The notes: generated by a model not told the origin, from the letters alone. DNA of 33,808 nucleotides from CAYRJA01 sp964424455 (GCA_964424455.1 CAYRJA010000022.1:1-33808); one strand, 5' to 3'; positions 15,767-26,197 are shown, counted from the first letter of the stretch. Program-made: numbers and translations.

Positions 15767-17005
15767 CTACCTAAAAAGTAAAGATGAATCGCCATAGGAA
15801 AGAAAGCGAAAGCTGTGCTGCAAAGCATAGTCATAAACTTTTTTCCAGTCTTCTCCGATGAATGCGGCAATCAGCAAAAGCAAGGTGCTTTTCGGTAAAT
15901 GGAAATTGGTGATAAGTGCATCTGCAATCTTAAACTCATATCCCGGCACAATCATTATCTGAGTATAGCCGGTGAGTTCAGTTTTATTTTTTTTATTCAT
16001 CCAATGAAGAATGGCAGCGAGTGAATTTTTTACATCATTATCCTTTTCAATATTTGAATTATGTGAGGTTTGATACGGCTCCCATTGAGCAATATTCATT
16101 TCTTCTATCTCATTTCCTTTCTCCAAAATCTGTTTTCCGAACCAGTACAAACTTTCAAGTGTACGCATAGAAGTAGTGCCGACAGGAATAATTTTCTTAT
16201 TACCGGTTTGCTGTAACAGTTTCTCAACTGTGCTTTTCTTAACATACACCCGCTCAGAGTGCATCAGATGATTTTCAACTGAAGCGGATTTTACCGGAAG
16301 GAAAGTTCCGGCGCCGACATGAAGCGTGAGATATTCCATTTCAATATTTTTACTGTTCAGTTTTTCAAAAACCTGCTCAGTAAAGTGTAATCCGGCTGTT
16401 GGCGCTGCTACCGATCCTTCTTCGTGACTGAATATAGTCTGATAGGTGGATTTATCTTCCTGACTGTCCTTTCTTTTTATGTAAGGTGGCAATGGAGTGT
16501 GACCAATGACTGACAAAATCTGTAACAGTGAAAATTCTTTAGCATCCCAATTTAAGCGGACAAAAAAAGTGTCTTCTTCTTTTTTAATCAGTGAAGCATG
16601 AAATAAAAATTTCTTCTCTCCTATTCTTCCTTTCAATTCTAAAACCTCGTCTCTCCATCGTTTTACATTTCCCAGCAAACACCGCCATACAGACGACTCG
16701 TGACTATGAATAACTTCCCGCATATTATTTGACGGCTCCTCCGGCTCCAGAAGAAATACCTCGATATGCGCTTTCGTTGAAGTTAAAAACTGCAACCTTG
16801 CCTGTATTACTTTGGTGTCGTTGAAAACGAGCAGAGCGTTTTCTGGCAATTCATCAGTAAGTGATTCAAATTTCTTTTCACTGATATTTCCACTTCTGTA
16901 AATCAGAAGTTTTGACTGGTCGCGCTGCTGTAACGGAAACTGTGCAATCCGTTCAACAGGTAAATTATAGTCATATAAATCAATTAAAATATTTTTCAAT
17001 GACAT
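15767..17005 (-). CDS. queA: tRNA preQ1(34) S-adenosylmethionine ribosyltransferase-isomerase QueA
   Basis: The 412-residue protein is QueA, which transfers the ribosyl part of S-adenosylmethionine to preQ1 in tRNA to make epoxyqueuosine. Visible marks are DYNLPVERIAQFPLQQRDQSKLL at the N terminus, LVFNDTKVIQARL, GSVAAPTAGLHFTEQVFEKL, LHVGAGTFLPV and the end TNFHLPKSTLLLLIAAF. It is longer than the enterobacterial form (about 356) because of inserted segments, as usual in Bacteroidota. I start at ATG 17005 (MSLKNILIDLYDY). An upstream ATG at 17068 would add a 21-residue leader with no family support. Confidence 0.95.
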   Translation of the reverse strand: MSLKNILIDLYDYNLPVERIAQFPLQQRDQSKLLIYRSGNISEKKFESLTDELPENALLVFNDTKVIQARLQFLTSTKAHIEVFLLEPEEPSNNMREVIHSHESSVWRCLLGNVKRWRDEVLELKGRIGEKKFLFHASLIKKEEDTFFVRLNWDAKEFSLLQILSVIGHTPLPPYIKRKDSQEDKSTYQTIFSHEEGSVAAPTAGLHFTEQVFEKLNSKNIEMEYLTLHVGAGTFLPVKSASVENHLMHSERVYVKKSTVEKLLQQTGNKKIIPVGTTSMRTLESLYWFGKQILEKGNEIEEMNIAQWEPYQTSHNSNIEKDNDVKNSLAAILHWMNKKNKTELTGYTQIMIVPGYEFKIADALITNFHLPKSTLLLLIAAFIGEDWKKVYDYALQHSFRFLSYGDSSLLFR

Positions 17006-17160
17006 GACGGCAAATGTAGTAACACAGTAATAGCGTTTATGAATTTTATGCGTGCGCATTTCGTTCATTATGTTGTTTACTGTTCACTGGGTAAAACTCT
17101 TGTTGAGAATTACCTGCATGAAGTTTGTAAAGAATGATGAATACTGATTTCTTTTGAAGT

Positions 17161-20112
17161 ATGATTAATTGGAAATTTTTCAGAGCGTTGCTGCCGTTAT
17201 TATTATTTTGTTTGTCCACCTCTTCTCATAGCTCAACGGATGAGCCTAAGAAGATTCAATCTCCTGTTCCCGGTGATGATATTGCTGCTACGAAATGGGC
17301 TGATTCTGTTTTCAATTCTCTCTCACCTGATGAGCGGTTAGGTCAGTTGTTTATGGTGGCTGCTTATTCCAACCGCGATGAGAAAGAAAAACAACAGATT
17401 GCCTATCTGATTCAGAAACATAAAATCGGCGGATTGATTTTTATGCAGGGAGGTCCTGTGCGACAAGCTGCACTGACCAATTATTATCAGTCCATTTCAA
17501 AAACTCCATTGATGATTGCCATTGATGGTGAATGGGGTCTGGCAATGCGGTTAGACAGTACCATCAACTTTCCGCGTCAGCAAATGCTCGGAGCTATTCA
17601 GGATGATTCTCTTATCTATCAGTTCGGCGCTGAAGTGGCGAGACAGTGCAAACGGATTGGAGTAAACATCAACTTTGCTCCTGATATAGACATCAATAAC
17701 AATGCGCTGAACCCGGTGATTGGCGATCGCTCTTTCGGAGACAGCAAATACAATGTAGCCCGCAAGGGAATTTTGTATGCGCGGGGAATGCAGGACAACG
17801 GCGTGCTTGCCTGTGCCAAGCATTTCCCCGGTCATGGAGATACAGATAAAGATTCACACAAAACCCTGCCCACTGTAACAGCTTCCGCTGCCCGGCTGGA
17901 TTCGCTGGAGTTGTATCCGTTTCGTGAACTGATTAATGCAGGAGTGGGAAGCATGATGATCGCTCATCTTTTTGTTCCCGCACTTGACACTACGCCCAAT
18001 CAGGCATCTACTCTTTCCAAGCCGATTGTTACAGACTTACTGAAAAATAATATGGGTTTCCGTGGATTGATTTTTACGGATGCGCTGAATATGAAAGGTG
18101 TAAGCAACTACTACCAACCCGGCGAAGTAGATGTTCATGCACTGCTTGCCGGAAATGATGTATTGCTTTTTTCAGGAAATGTGGGCGCTGCCCTTTCACA
18201 AATAAAAGCAGCCATTGATTCAGGAAAAATTTCACAGCAGGAAATAAACGACAGAGTGAAAAAAATTCTTCGTGTGAAATACTGGATGGGATTAAACAAA
18301 TGGAAAAATATTGATGTAAAAAACCTATATAAAGATTTGAATAATCCGCAGGCGGTATTACTCAAACAAAAGTTGGTTGAACATGCGATTACCCTTGTCC
18401 GCAACAAAAACAAGCTGATTCCTTTTACCAGACTCGACACTTTTAAAATGGCATCTGTAGCCATTGGCGCTTTCAAGCGAACAAAGTTTCAGGAATCTCT
18501 CCGGCAATATGCATCTGTTACAGATTTTCAGATTGATAAAAATTCTACAAAGGATGATTTCACTAAGCTGTTGAACCAGTTGAAAGGTTACAACTGTGTT
18601 TTTGTGAGTTTGCACAATCTGTCAAAGAAACCTGAATCCTTCTATGGAATTACACAAAGCACAGAAATTTTTTTAGATGCACTGCGGAAGCAAACAAAAG
18701 TAGTTCTCACAGTTTTCGGGACTCCTTATGCCCTGAAATTCTTTGAGGATGAAAATTGGCTGTTAGAAGCATATAATGATGAAACTGTAACACAAAACAT
18801 AGCAGCACAGATTTTATTCGGTGGCATTAAAGCAAAAGGCAAACTGCCTGTTACTGCCTCTAAATATTTTAAAGAAGGAGATGGATTACTTACTGTAAAC
18901 CCCGTTCGTCTGAAATATACCATACCTGAAGATGTTGGCATCAAAAGTGAAAAACTGATGAGTATTGATTCTATTGTGAATGAAGCCATTCTGGCTCGCG
19001 CTTTTCCGGGTTGTCAGGTGTTGGTGGCAAAAGACGGGAAAGTAATTTATCAGAAATCGTTTGGCTTTTTCACCTATGATAAAATTGACAGCGTGCAGAA
19101 TGATGATTTGTACGACCTTGCTTCTGTTACAAAGGTAGCTGCCACAACTCTGTCCGTAATGAAGCTGTATGAAGAAAAGGAGATTATTCTCTACAAACCG
19201 ATTGTTTATTATTTGCCCGAGCTGAAAGGAAGTAATAAAGAAAATATTTTCATTCAAGAATTACTTACTCATCAGGCAGGATTGAAAGCATGGATTCCTT
19301 TCTATAAAAAAACGCTTGATGAATCAGGCGCACTCAGCACAAGTATTTACAGTCCTGTGAAGACAAAGAAATATTCATTAAGTGTAACACACAATATTTT
19401 CATGGATAAAAGCTATGTGGACACAATGTGGGAGGATATTATCACCTCTCCCGTTACAAAGCGCGGTATTTATCTGTACAGTGATCTTGACTTTTTTTTT
19501 CTGAAAGAGATTGCCGAAAAAGAATCAGGCAGACCGTTGGATGAATATGTAGCGGATACTTTCTACTCTCCTCTTGGCTTATCCACGATGTGTTACAATC
19601 CGACTAATTATTTCCCTCTCAGCCGTATCGTGCCCTCCAACTACGATAATAGCTTTCGTAAGGAATTGTTGCAGGGATATGTTCACGATCCCGGAGCAGC
19701 CATGCTGGGCGGAGTGGGCGGTCATGCGGGATTATTTTCCAATGCCAACGATTTAGCGGTGTTACAGCAAATGCTGCTGAACAGCGGCACTTACGGTGGA
19801 ATTCGTTATTTAGATAGTTTGACCGTAGAAAAATTTACTACACAGGCGGGAAAAATCTGCCGTCGCGGTTTGGGGTTTGACAAGCCGGAGCCTAACCCCA
19901 CAAAAGCAAGTCCCTGCAGTCCGGAGGCAAGCTGTAACACTTATGGACATCTTGGATTTACCGGCACCTGTGTGTGGACAGATCCTGCTTACAATCTGAT
20001 TTATGTATTTCTTTCTAACCGCACATTTCCTGATGATGACAATCAGAAAACTAATGTCATGAATGTACGCAAGAATATTCAGGAGGTGATTTACAAATCT
20101 TTTCTGAATTAA
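17161..20112 (+). CDS. GH3 beta-N-acetylglucosaminidase fused to a serine beta-lactamase-like domain
   Basis: The 983-residue protein starts with a hydrophobic signal-like segment (FRALLPLLLFCLSTSS). The GH3 NagZ-like domain covers about 45-400. It has KHFPGHGDTDKDSHKTLP (220-237), with the His/Asp pair that acts as acid-base in NagZ enzymes, and GLIFTDALNMKG with Asp307 as the likely nucleophile. A GH3 C-terminal alpha/beta domain follows (about 405-580). Residues about 600-975 form a class C beta-lactamase/DD-peptidase domain: SVTK (Ser655-Lys658), YSD at Tyr773 in place of YxN, and HLG at His930 in the KTG position. It probably trims peptidoglycan sugars and peptides outside the cytoplasm. 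It carries nine TGTWACA words, the densest cluster in the window. Confidence 0.92.
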   Translation: MINWKFFRALLPLLLFCLSTSSHSSTDEPKKIQSPVPGDDIAATKWADSVFNSLSPDERLGQLFMVAAYSNRDEKEKQQIAYLIQKHKIGGLIFMQGGPVRQAALTNYYQSISKTPLMIAIDGEWGLAMRLDSTINFPRQQMLGAIQDDSLIYQFGAEVARQCKRIGVNINFAPDIDINNNALNPVIGDRSFGDSKYNVARKGILYARGMQDNGVLACAKHFPGHGDTDKDSHKTLPTVTASAARLDSLELYPFRELINAGVGSMMIAHLFVPALDTTPNQASTLSKPIVTDLLKNNMGFRGLIFTDALNMKGVSNYYQPGEVDVHALLAGNDVLLFSGNVGAALSQIKAAIDSGKISQQEINDRVKKILRVKYWMGLNKWKNIDVKNLYKDLNNPQAVLLKQKLVEHAITLVRNKNKLIPFTRLDTFKMASVAIGAFKRTKFQESLRQYASVTDFQIDKNSTKDDFTKLLNQLKGYNCVFVSLHNLSKKPESFYGITQSTEIFLDALRKQTKVVLTVFGTPYALKFFEDENWLLEAYNDETVTQNIAAQILFGGIKAKGKLPVTASKYFKEGDGLLTVNPVRLKYTIPEDVGIKSEKLMSIDSIVNEAILARAFPGCQVLVAKDGKVIYQKSFGFFTYDKIDSVQNDDLYDLASVTKVAATTLSVMKLYEEKEIILYKPIVYYLPELKGSNKENIFIQELLTHQAGLKAWIPFYKKTLDESGALSTSIYSPVKTKKYSLSVTHNIFMDKSYVDTMWEDIITSPVTKRGIYLYSDLDFFFLKEIAEKESGRPLDEYVADTFYSPLGLSTMCYNPTNYFPLSRIVPSNYDNSFRKELLQGYVHDPGAAMLGGVGGHAGLFSNANDLAVLQQMLLNSGTYGGIRYLDSLTVEKFTTQAGKICRRGLGFDKPEPNPTKASPCSPEASCNTYGHLGFTGTCVWTDPAYNLIYVFLSNRTFPDDDNQKTNVMNVRKNIQEVIYKSFLN

Positions 20113-20151
20113 TTTCTCACCTTTGTTGTAAGCAGAATAAATTTTTATTGA

Positions 20152-21288
20152 ATGAAAATAGGTATCGTTTGCTATCCCACTTATGGAGGAAGCGGTGTAG
20201 TGGCTACTGAACTTGGAAAGGGACTGGCACAAAAAGGGCACAAAATTCATTTCATTTCTTACCGCGTTCCGGCAAGATTAGAATCCTATATAGATAATGT
20301 TTTTTACCATGAAGTAAGTTTCGCAGACTATCCGCTGTTTGAACTTGCTCCTTATGAAACGGCGCTGAGCAGTAAAATTCTGGATGTAGCAAAATTTGAA
20401 AAGCTGGACTTGCTCCATGTACACTATGCCATTCCACATGCGGCAACTGCTTATATGGCAAAACAGATTTTAAGATCACAAGGTTATTTTCTTCCTTATA
20501 TCACCACACTTCACGGTACGGATATTACGCTGGTAGGCAAAGATCCCACTTATGAGCCGGTTGTTACCTTCTCCATCAATCAATCGGATGGTGTTACAGC
20601 AGTGTCCGATTATTTAAGAAAGGAAACCTTCAAAAATTTTAAGGTGACCAACCCGATTGAAATGATTCATAACTTTATTGATCTGAAGCGTTTTCATAAG
20701 GAGAAAAAGATGCATTTCAAAACTGCAATTGCACCCAACGGAGAAAAAATTATTGTCCACACTTCTAACTTCCGTAAAGTGAAGCGAACAGAAGATGTAG
20801 TGAAAATTTTCAGTAAGGTACATGATAAAATTCCTTCTAAACTATTGCTTGTCGGTGATGGGCCTGACAGGCAAGCAGTAGAACATCTGAGCCGTGATTT
20901 AAATTTAGGCGAAGATGTTCGCTTTCTGGGTAAACAGGAAACCGTGGAAGAAATTCTGGCTATAAGTGATTTATTTCTTTTACCCTCGGAGTATGAAAGT
21001 TTTGGATTGGCTGCACTGGAAGCGATGGCGTGTGAAGTGCCTGTAGTATCAACCGATACAGGAGGAATTCCGGAAATTCAATTGCAGGGTGTTACAGGAT
21101 TTATGAGTAAAGTAGGCGATGTGGAGGATATGGCTGCCAACGCTTTAAAGATTCTTTCTTCTGCTGAAACACTCAATAAATTCAAGCAACAGGCACACGA
21201 GCAGTCTAAGAAGTTTGATATTGAGAAGATATTGCCCAAGTATGAAAAATATTACGAATCCGTACTGGCAAAATCCCGAAACAGGTAG
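20152..21288 (+). CDS. bshA: N-acetyl-alpha-D-glucosaminyl L-malate synthase BshA
   Basis: The 378-residue GT4 glycosyltransferase has the BshA start MKIGIVCYPTYGGSGVVATE. It also has LHVHYAIPHA, TTLHGTDITLVGKDP, the donor-site LLVGDGPD and the EX7E-like ESFGLAALEAMACEVPVV. BshA joins UDP-GlcNAc and L-malate in the first step of bacillithiol synthesis, a low-molecular-weight thiol used by Firmicutes and many Bacteroidota. The start lies 39 bases after the GH3 fusion gene, so they may share a transcript. BshB and BshC are not in the window. Confidence 0.93.
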   Translation: MKIGIVCYPTYGGSGVVATELGKGLAQKGHKIHFISYRVPARLESYIDNVFYHEVSFADYPLFELAPYETALSSKILDVAKFEKLDLLHVHYAIPHAATAYMAKQILRSQGYFLPYITTLHGTDITLVGKDPTYEPVVTFSINQSDGVTAVSDYLRKETFKNFKVTNPIEMIHNFIDLKRFHKEKKMHFKTAIAPNGEKIIVHTSNFRKVKRTEDVVKIFSKVHDKIPSKLLLVGDGPDRQAVEHLSRDLNLGEDVRFLGKQETVEEILAISDLFLLPSEYESFGLAALEAMACEVPVVSTDTGGIPEIQLQGVTGFMSKVGDVEDMAANALKILSSAETLNKFKQQAHEQSKKFDIEKILPKYEKYYESVLAKSRNR

Positions 21289-21325
21289 TTTGTATTTTTT
21301 GTATAAATTAATCTTATTATCAAGT

Positions 21326-21356
21326 ATTGTGAAATAATCATTTTTCTTTAGGTTTG
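21326..21356 (+). promoter_or_regulatory. promoter of fabI
   Basis: ATTG at 21326-21329 and TAGGTTTG at 21349-21356 are 19 bases apart, matching the Bacteroidota consensus TTG-N19-TAnnTTTG. Transcription would start near 21362, giving a leader of about ten bases before ATG 21373. Confidence 0.65.
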
Positions 21357-21372
21357 TCGCAAACAAAAGATT

Positions 21373-22185
21373 ATGTCTAATAACCTGTTGAAAGGTAAAA
21401 AAGGTCTTATTTTCGGAGCACTTGATGAAAGTTCCATTGCATGGAAAGTAGCACAGAAAGCAGTGGAAGAAGGCGCTTCCATCACACTCTCCAATGCACC
21501 TATTGCCATGCGTTTAGGTAAGATAAATGAACTGGCTAAGCTATGTAATGCTGAAGTTATTCCCGCCGATGCAACATCCGATGACGATTTAACCAATTTA
21601 TTAAATCGCTCTATGGAAATTCACGGCGGTAAAATTGATTTTGTATTACACTCCATCGGCATGTCTCCTAATCTGCGTAAGAAAAATCCTTATACTGATT
21701 TGAATCATGAGTGGATGTTGAAGACCCTGGACATTTCAGCCGTTTCCTTTCACAAAGTAATGCAAATCGCCTATCGGTTAGACGCTATAAATGACTGGGG
21801 ATCTGTACTTGCTCTGACTTTTATTGCGGCACAAAGAGCATTTCCCGGTTACAATGATATGGCAGATGCAAAAGCTATTCTGGAAAGTATTACCCGCAAT
21901 TTTGGTTATTACTACGGTGTAAGAAATAAAGTAAGAGTAAATACTATTTCACAATCGCCTACATGGACTACTGCCGGTTCCGGTGTTAAAGGATTCGACG
22001 TGTTCTTTGATTACGCCAAAGAAATGTCTCCGCTTGGTAATGCATCAGCCGAAGATTGTGCAAACTATTGTATAATGATGTTCAGTGATTTCTCCCGTTA
22101 TGTCACAATGCAGAATCTTTTCCATGATGGTGGTTTCTCCTATACAGGTGTTAGTGAGAAGATAATGGACATGTTTGCAAAGTAA
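21373..22185 (+). CDS. fabI: enoyl-[acyl-carrier-protein] reductase (NADH) FabI
   Basis: The 270-residue short-chain dehydrogenase-type protein matches FabI. It has LLKGKKGLIFGALDESSIAW at the N-terminal nucleotide site, DFVLHSIGMSPN in the middle, and the active-site Tyr-x6-Lys as GYNDMADAK. VNTISQSPTWTTAGSGV forms the substrate-binding loop. FabI reduces enoyl-ACP in each round of fatty acid elongation and is the target of triclosan-like inhibitors. A good promoter lies just upstream, so it is probably transcribed on its own. Confidence 0.95.
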   Translation: MSNNLLKGKKGLIFGALDESSIAWKVAQKAVEEGASITLSNAPIAMRLGKINELAKLCNAEVIPADATSDDDLTNLLNRSMEIHGGKIDFVLHSIGMSPNLRKKNPYTDLNHEWMLKTLDISAVSFHKVMQIAYRLDAINDWGSVLALTFIAAQRAFPGYNDMADAKAILESITRNFGYYYGVRNKVRVNTISQSPTWTTAGSGVKGFDVFFDYAKEMSPLGNASAEDCANYCIMMFSDFSRYVTMQNLFHDGGFSYTGVSEKIMDMFAK

Positions 22186-22277
22186 CGTTTATCTCCACTG
22201 GCTGTTTCTCCGTTCTGCTGTAATGAATACCTAATGCCGGAACTATAAAGTTTTTAACAGCACTGTTTTCTTCTTTA

Positions 22278-23402
22278 TCATTTTCTCGAAAACCGATTCT
22301 TTAATTTCAGGAATGGCGATTCAAAAAAGTGAAACGACAGGGCAGATATCGACAGAGTAAGTATGATGCTTATTGAGTATGCATACAGATTAAAAGCTGA
22401 ATCATTTTCAAACGCCGGCAGATGCTTCTTCAGAAAGATAAATACTCCCGGAATGATAAGCGGGTGATACATGTAAACGCCATAGGATATAGTTCCAAGA
22501 TAGGAAAAGAAGGAAGGCAATTTTACCTTATTAAGTACGCTGATATATAAAATCAGATAGCAGAACAAGGTTGAATACAAAATATTATGAATTCCTCTGA
22601 TGGTAACACCATAATACAGCAGCACAAGGGTTATCAGAAATATAATGGAACGGACAGGCAGCGAGAACACCCATCCGCTTAGTTTTTCTCTGTGAAAAAA
22701 TACCAAATACGCTCCTATGCCTCCAATCGCCATGCACTCAAAACGCGTGGCTTGCAAAAATTCAATGGCATTTTCAAAAAAGATATCCGGATGCCTGCTC
22801 TGAAGAAAAGCAAACAGAAACTTTAATACATATTCAACGATAATTACACCAAAGATTGCACGCAAAGGATGTTTCAAAAACTTAATCAGCAGAGGCCAGA
22901 AAAGATAGAACTGCTCTTCAACTCCTATACTCCATGTATGTGCGATAAAAAGAATCCCTTCGCCTGCAATCACTAACCCAAGATTAGAGAAAAAGGTAAA
23001 ATACATCAGCAGTAGAGACGACGGGTAAGTTTGAAAACTCTCATGGTTTTCATTAAACATGCTTAAATGAGGCAGAACAAATATTCCTAATACTATTATC
23101 AGATAGTACAGAGGCCATATTCTTAAAATTCTTCTCAGATAGAACTGCTTTACCGAAATCGTATTAAATTTTCTCTTTTCTTCAAGCAACAGGTAAGTAA
23201 TCAGAAAACCGCTTAACACAAAGAAAAATGTAACCGCAACAGGTCCTATAAACTGGATAAAGGCATTGGGAAAATTCTCAGTCATCCCAAAATCAATTTT
23301 GGCTCTTTCTATGTGATATAGAACTACTGAAAATGCCGCAAAAAATCTGAAGGGATTTAATCCCTGAAAATAAGTAGTCCTTTTTGTATCACCCATTGAC
23401 AT
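22278..23402 (-). CDS. acyltransferase 3 (OafA-like) membrane protein
   Basis: The 374-residue protein is largely hydrophobic, with about ten membrane helices. It has the acyltransferase 3 signature: LNPFRFFAAFSVVLYHI at the N terminus with the essential His, GPVAVTFFFVLSGFLITYLL, the RRILRIWPLYYL arginine motif and HTWSIGVEEQFYLFWPLL. These enzymes add acetyl or other acyl groups to surface sugars. The end (HFFESPFLKLKNRF) is the usual one. The acceptor is unknown and no polysaccharide cluster is adjacent. Confidence 0.92.
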   Translation of the reverse strand: MSMGDTKRTTYFQGLNPFRFFAAFSVVLYHIERAKIDFGMTENFPNAFIQFIGPVAVTFFFVLSGFLITYLLLEEKRKFNTISVKQFYLRRILRIWPLYYLIIVLGIFVLPHLSMFNENHESFQTYPSSLLLMYFTFFSNLGLVIAGEGILFIAHTWSIGVEEQFYLFWPLLIKFLKHPLRAIFGVIIVEYVLKFLFAFLQSRHPDIFFENAIEFLQATRFECMAIGGIGAYLVFFHREKLSGWVFSLPVRSIIFLITLVLLYYGVTIRGIHNILYSTLFCYLILYISVLNKVKLPSFFSYLGTISYGVYMYHPLIIPGVFIFLKKHLPAFENDSAFNLYAYSISIILTLSISALSFHFFESPFLKLKNRFSRK

Positions 23403-23632
23403 TATGGCAATGTATATAGTCCGCTAAAATAGCTCAATGCTGATTATATAATATATCCCTGTTTATTTTTTTACGCTTATCATTAACTATACAACAGAAC
23501 TATTGACCATCCCTTAGACTCTGAACTGTATTACTAAGTACTTTTAATTTCTTACACACTCAGTACCGCATCATGCAGTGTTCTCTCTCACTTAATAATA
23601 AACTGCCGTAACTATTTTCAGTTAACAATCAG

Positions 23633-26197
23633 TTAATCACACTTGCTATGACCGCAACTCTTGCAGGTGAGGCATCCTTCCTGATAAACTAATCCACCCG
23701 GATCGCCACAACCGGGACATTGCTTGTCTTTTGCCTGTGTGCCATCTGCAACATAGCGTTTAAGTGCACGAGCCACACCGTTCTTCCATGTGTTGATGGA
23801 TTCATTATCAAGATTAAGGTTTCCTACTAAATCAACTGCAAGGTGTATGGGCATTCCATGACGCAACACGCCTGAAATCAGTTTTGCATAATTCCAGTAC
23901 TGACGGTTAAATGACCGGGACAATCCTTCAATGGTAACACGGTATCCTTCTTTATCGAGGAACTGAAAATCGTATCGTCTTTTTCCGCTGTCTGATTTTC
24001 CTTTTATCACCCATCCTTTTTCCACCCAATTCGGAATTACAAATGAGTCATCTAATTTACCGGTGAATATTTCGTAGGGTTTTCCTTTCAGCAAGCCCAC
24101 TACTGCAATCCACTTTTCATTTTCATTCATGAAGCGGATAATTTCTGCGTCTAATTTAGCGGGGCGGCTTGGCGGAGTAGTTTCTTTTATTCCCGCTTCG
24201 GCATCGGCTTTCTTCTTTTTATCGTCGTTGGATACTAAAACACCTGCACGGCTTCCTTCGCGGTAAATAGTGATTCCTTTCAATCCTTCTTTCCACGCTT
24301 CTAAATAAATCGAACCTACTTTTTCTTCTGCCACATCTGACGGAAGATTAATGGTTGAACTGATGGAATGTGTTACATATTTCTGAACAAGCGCCTGAAT
24401 TTTTACCCGCTGCAACCAATCAATCTCCGCAGCAGTACTTCCGGTGTAAGGACTTTTTGCAATATCCTTTTCATCATTAATATCCATCCACATCTTCAGT
24501 TTAGGATGATATACATCAAACTCCTGCCATGAATCTCCCATTTTATCCGTAAAGTCAACTCGCTGATTTTTGTCATTAGGATTAATCTTACGACGGCGTT
24601 TATAGGAAAGCATAAACACCGGCTCTATGCCTGATGAACACTGCGCCAAAATGCTGAGTGAACCTGTCGGCGCTACCGTGCTGACAGAAATATTACGGCG
24701 ACCAAATTGCATCATCCGTGCATACACATCCGGCAACTCTTCTTTCAGCATTGAAATAAATTCAGAAGTATTTTCAATTTCAGGATCAAATCCTCCGAAT
24801 GGACCCCGCTCTATGGCAAGGTCAATGGAACTGTTAAACTCTGCCTCGCATTTTGCCTTCATTATTTTATCAATCTCTGCCACGGCTTCATTTGAATCGA
24901 ATTTCATTCCAAGCGCAGCAAGTGTATCGCCCAGCGCAGTGAATCCTAATCCGGTGCGGCGACCTTTCTTTCCTGAATTGTAGAGTAGTTGCCATGATTC
25001 TACTTCTACCTGTTTAATATTTTCCGGCTCTTTATCTGCGCTGACTTTGGCAAGAATCCGCTCTATTGCTTCTAACTCAAGGTCAACCAAATCATCCATC
25101 AACCGTTGTGAGTCGTATGTTACTTCAGCAAATTTTTTGTAATTGAATTTTGCATTTGCCGTAAAAGGTTCTTCTACAAAGTTGAAAAGATTAATAGCTA
25201 TCAAACGGCAACTGTCGCCACCCTGCATAGCAATTTCAGAGCACGGATTGGTGGAAACATTTTTAAATCCCGGATAAACCGATGAGGTAGAATAATAATG
25301 TTGCCTGTCCCAGAAAATCAATCCCGGCTCAGCGCTTTTATGAGCACAGTGAATAATTGTATTCCACAACTCACGGGCACGAACCGTTTTAGTAACTTTC
25401 GGATGTGCTGATTCTATCGGAAAACGGTGAGTGTATTCTGTATCATTAACTACCGCTTTCATAAATTCATCTGATAAGCGAACTGAAATATTGGCTCCTG
25501 TTACTTTTGTCAGGTCTTGCTTTATTGTAATAAACTTCTCTACATCGGGATGAGCAATATCCATCGTAATCATCAGCGCTCCGCGACGACCTTTCTGTGC
25601 TACTTCTCTTGTTGTATTTGAGAATCGCTCCATAAAAGAAACCGGACCGGAAGTAGTGCCTGCGGCATTAGATACATTTGAACCTTCCGGGCGAAGAGTG
25701 GACAGGTCAATTCCCACACCACAACGGCGTTTGAAAAGTTGTGCCAACTGCTGATCCGTATAAAAAATTCCTCCATAAGAATCATGAATTTCAGGTAATA
25801 CTACACAATTAGACAGCGAAGCAACCATGTTATTATTCCCCAAAACTGACATGACACTTCCCTGAGGGATTATGTACTTAAAGTTTTTAAAAAGTTTATA
25901 TATCCTCTCTTCTGTCAGAGACTCTCTTGATTTTCCGTAATCCGAAAGGAGTTCTACATTTTCATCCGTCAATGAATAATTCGATTCAACACGGGCAAAT
26001 TCGCGCGCCATGCGGCGGTGCATATCATCCGGCGACTGTTCCAGATAGCGTCCCTGCTTATCTTTCATCGCATATTTATTAATCCAGGTGGTGGCTGCCA
26101 GTTCATCACCATCAAAGTAATCTATACAATTCTTCAGTACATCAGCGTAGTCGTAGGTTGTGTTTGTTCTTGTTGCCATAGTAGTTATAGTAGTCAT
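23633..26197 (-). CDS. nrdJ: adenosylcobalamin-dependent ribonucleotide reductase, class II
   Basis: The 854-residue protein converts ribonucleotides to deoxyribonucleotides with a B12 cofactor. The catalytic segments are SNCVVLPEIHDSYGGIF, FKRRCGVGIDLSTLRPEGS, NPCSEIAMQGGDSCRLIAINL and VAPTGSLSILAQCSSGIEP. The C-terminal cysteine cluster (CPGCGDPGGLVYQEGCLTCKSCGHSKC) is typical of the NrdJ type and serves as redox tail or metal site. Start choice: ATG 26197 (MTTITTMATRT); ATG 26179 is in frame and also possible, and ATG 26224 adds nine residues without support. The 159 bases to the next gene are too short for a cobalamin riboswitch and show none. Confidence 0.95.
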   Translation of the reverse strand: MTTITTMATRTNTTYDYADVLKNCIDYFDGDELAATTWINKYAMKDKQGRYLEQSPDDMHRRMAREFARVESNYSLTDENVELLSDYGKSRESLTEERIYKLFKNFKYIIPQGSVMSVLGNNNMVASLSNCVVLPEIHDSYGGIFYTDQQLAQLFKRRCGVGIDLSTLRPEGSNVSNAAGTTSGPVSFMERFSNTTREVAQKGRRGALMITMDIAHPDVEKFITIKQDLTKVTGANISVRLSDEFMKAVVNDTEYTHRFPIESAHPKVTKTVRARELWNTIIHCAHKSAEPGLIFWDRQHYYSTSSVYPGFKNVSTNPCSEIAMQGGDSCRLIAINLFNFVEEPFTANAKFNYKKFAEVTYDSQRLMDDLVDLELEAIERILAKVSADKEPENIKQVEVESWQLLYNSGKKGRRTGLGFTALGDTLAALGMKFDSNEAVAEIDKIMKAKCEAEFNSSIDLAIERGPFGGFDPEIENTSEFISMLKEELPDVYARMMQFGRRNISVSTVAPTGSLSILAQCSSGIEPVFMLSYKRRRKINPNDKNQRVDFTDKMGDSWQEFDVYHPKLKMWMDINDEKDIAKSPYTGSTAAEIDWLQRVKIQALVQKYVTHSISSTINLPSDVAEEKVGSIYLEAWKEGLKGITIYREGSRAGVLVSNDDKKKKADAEAGIKETTPPSRPAKLDAEIIRFMNENEKWIAVVGLLKGKPYEIFTGKLDDSFVIPNWVEKGWVIKGKSDSGKRRYDFQFLDKEGYRVTIEGLSRSFNRQYWNYAKLISGVLRHGMPIHLAVDLVGNLNLDNESINTWKNGVARALKRYVADGTQAKDKQCPGCGDPGGLVYQEGCLTCKSCGHSKCD

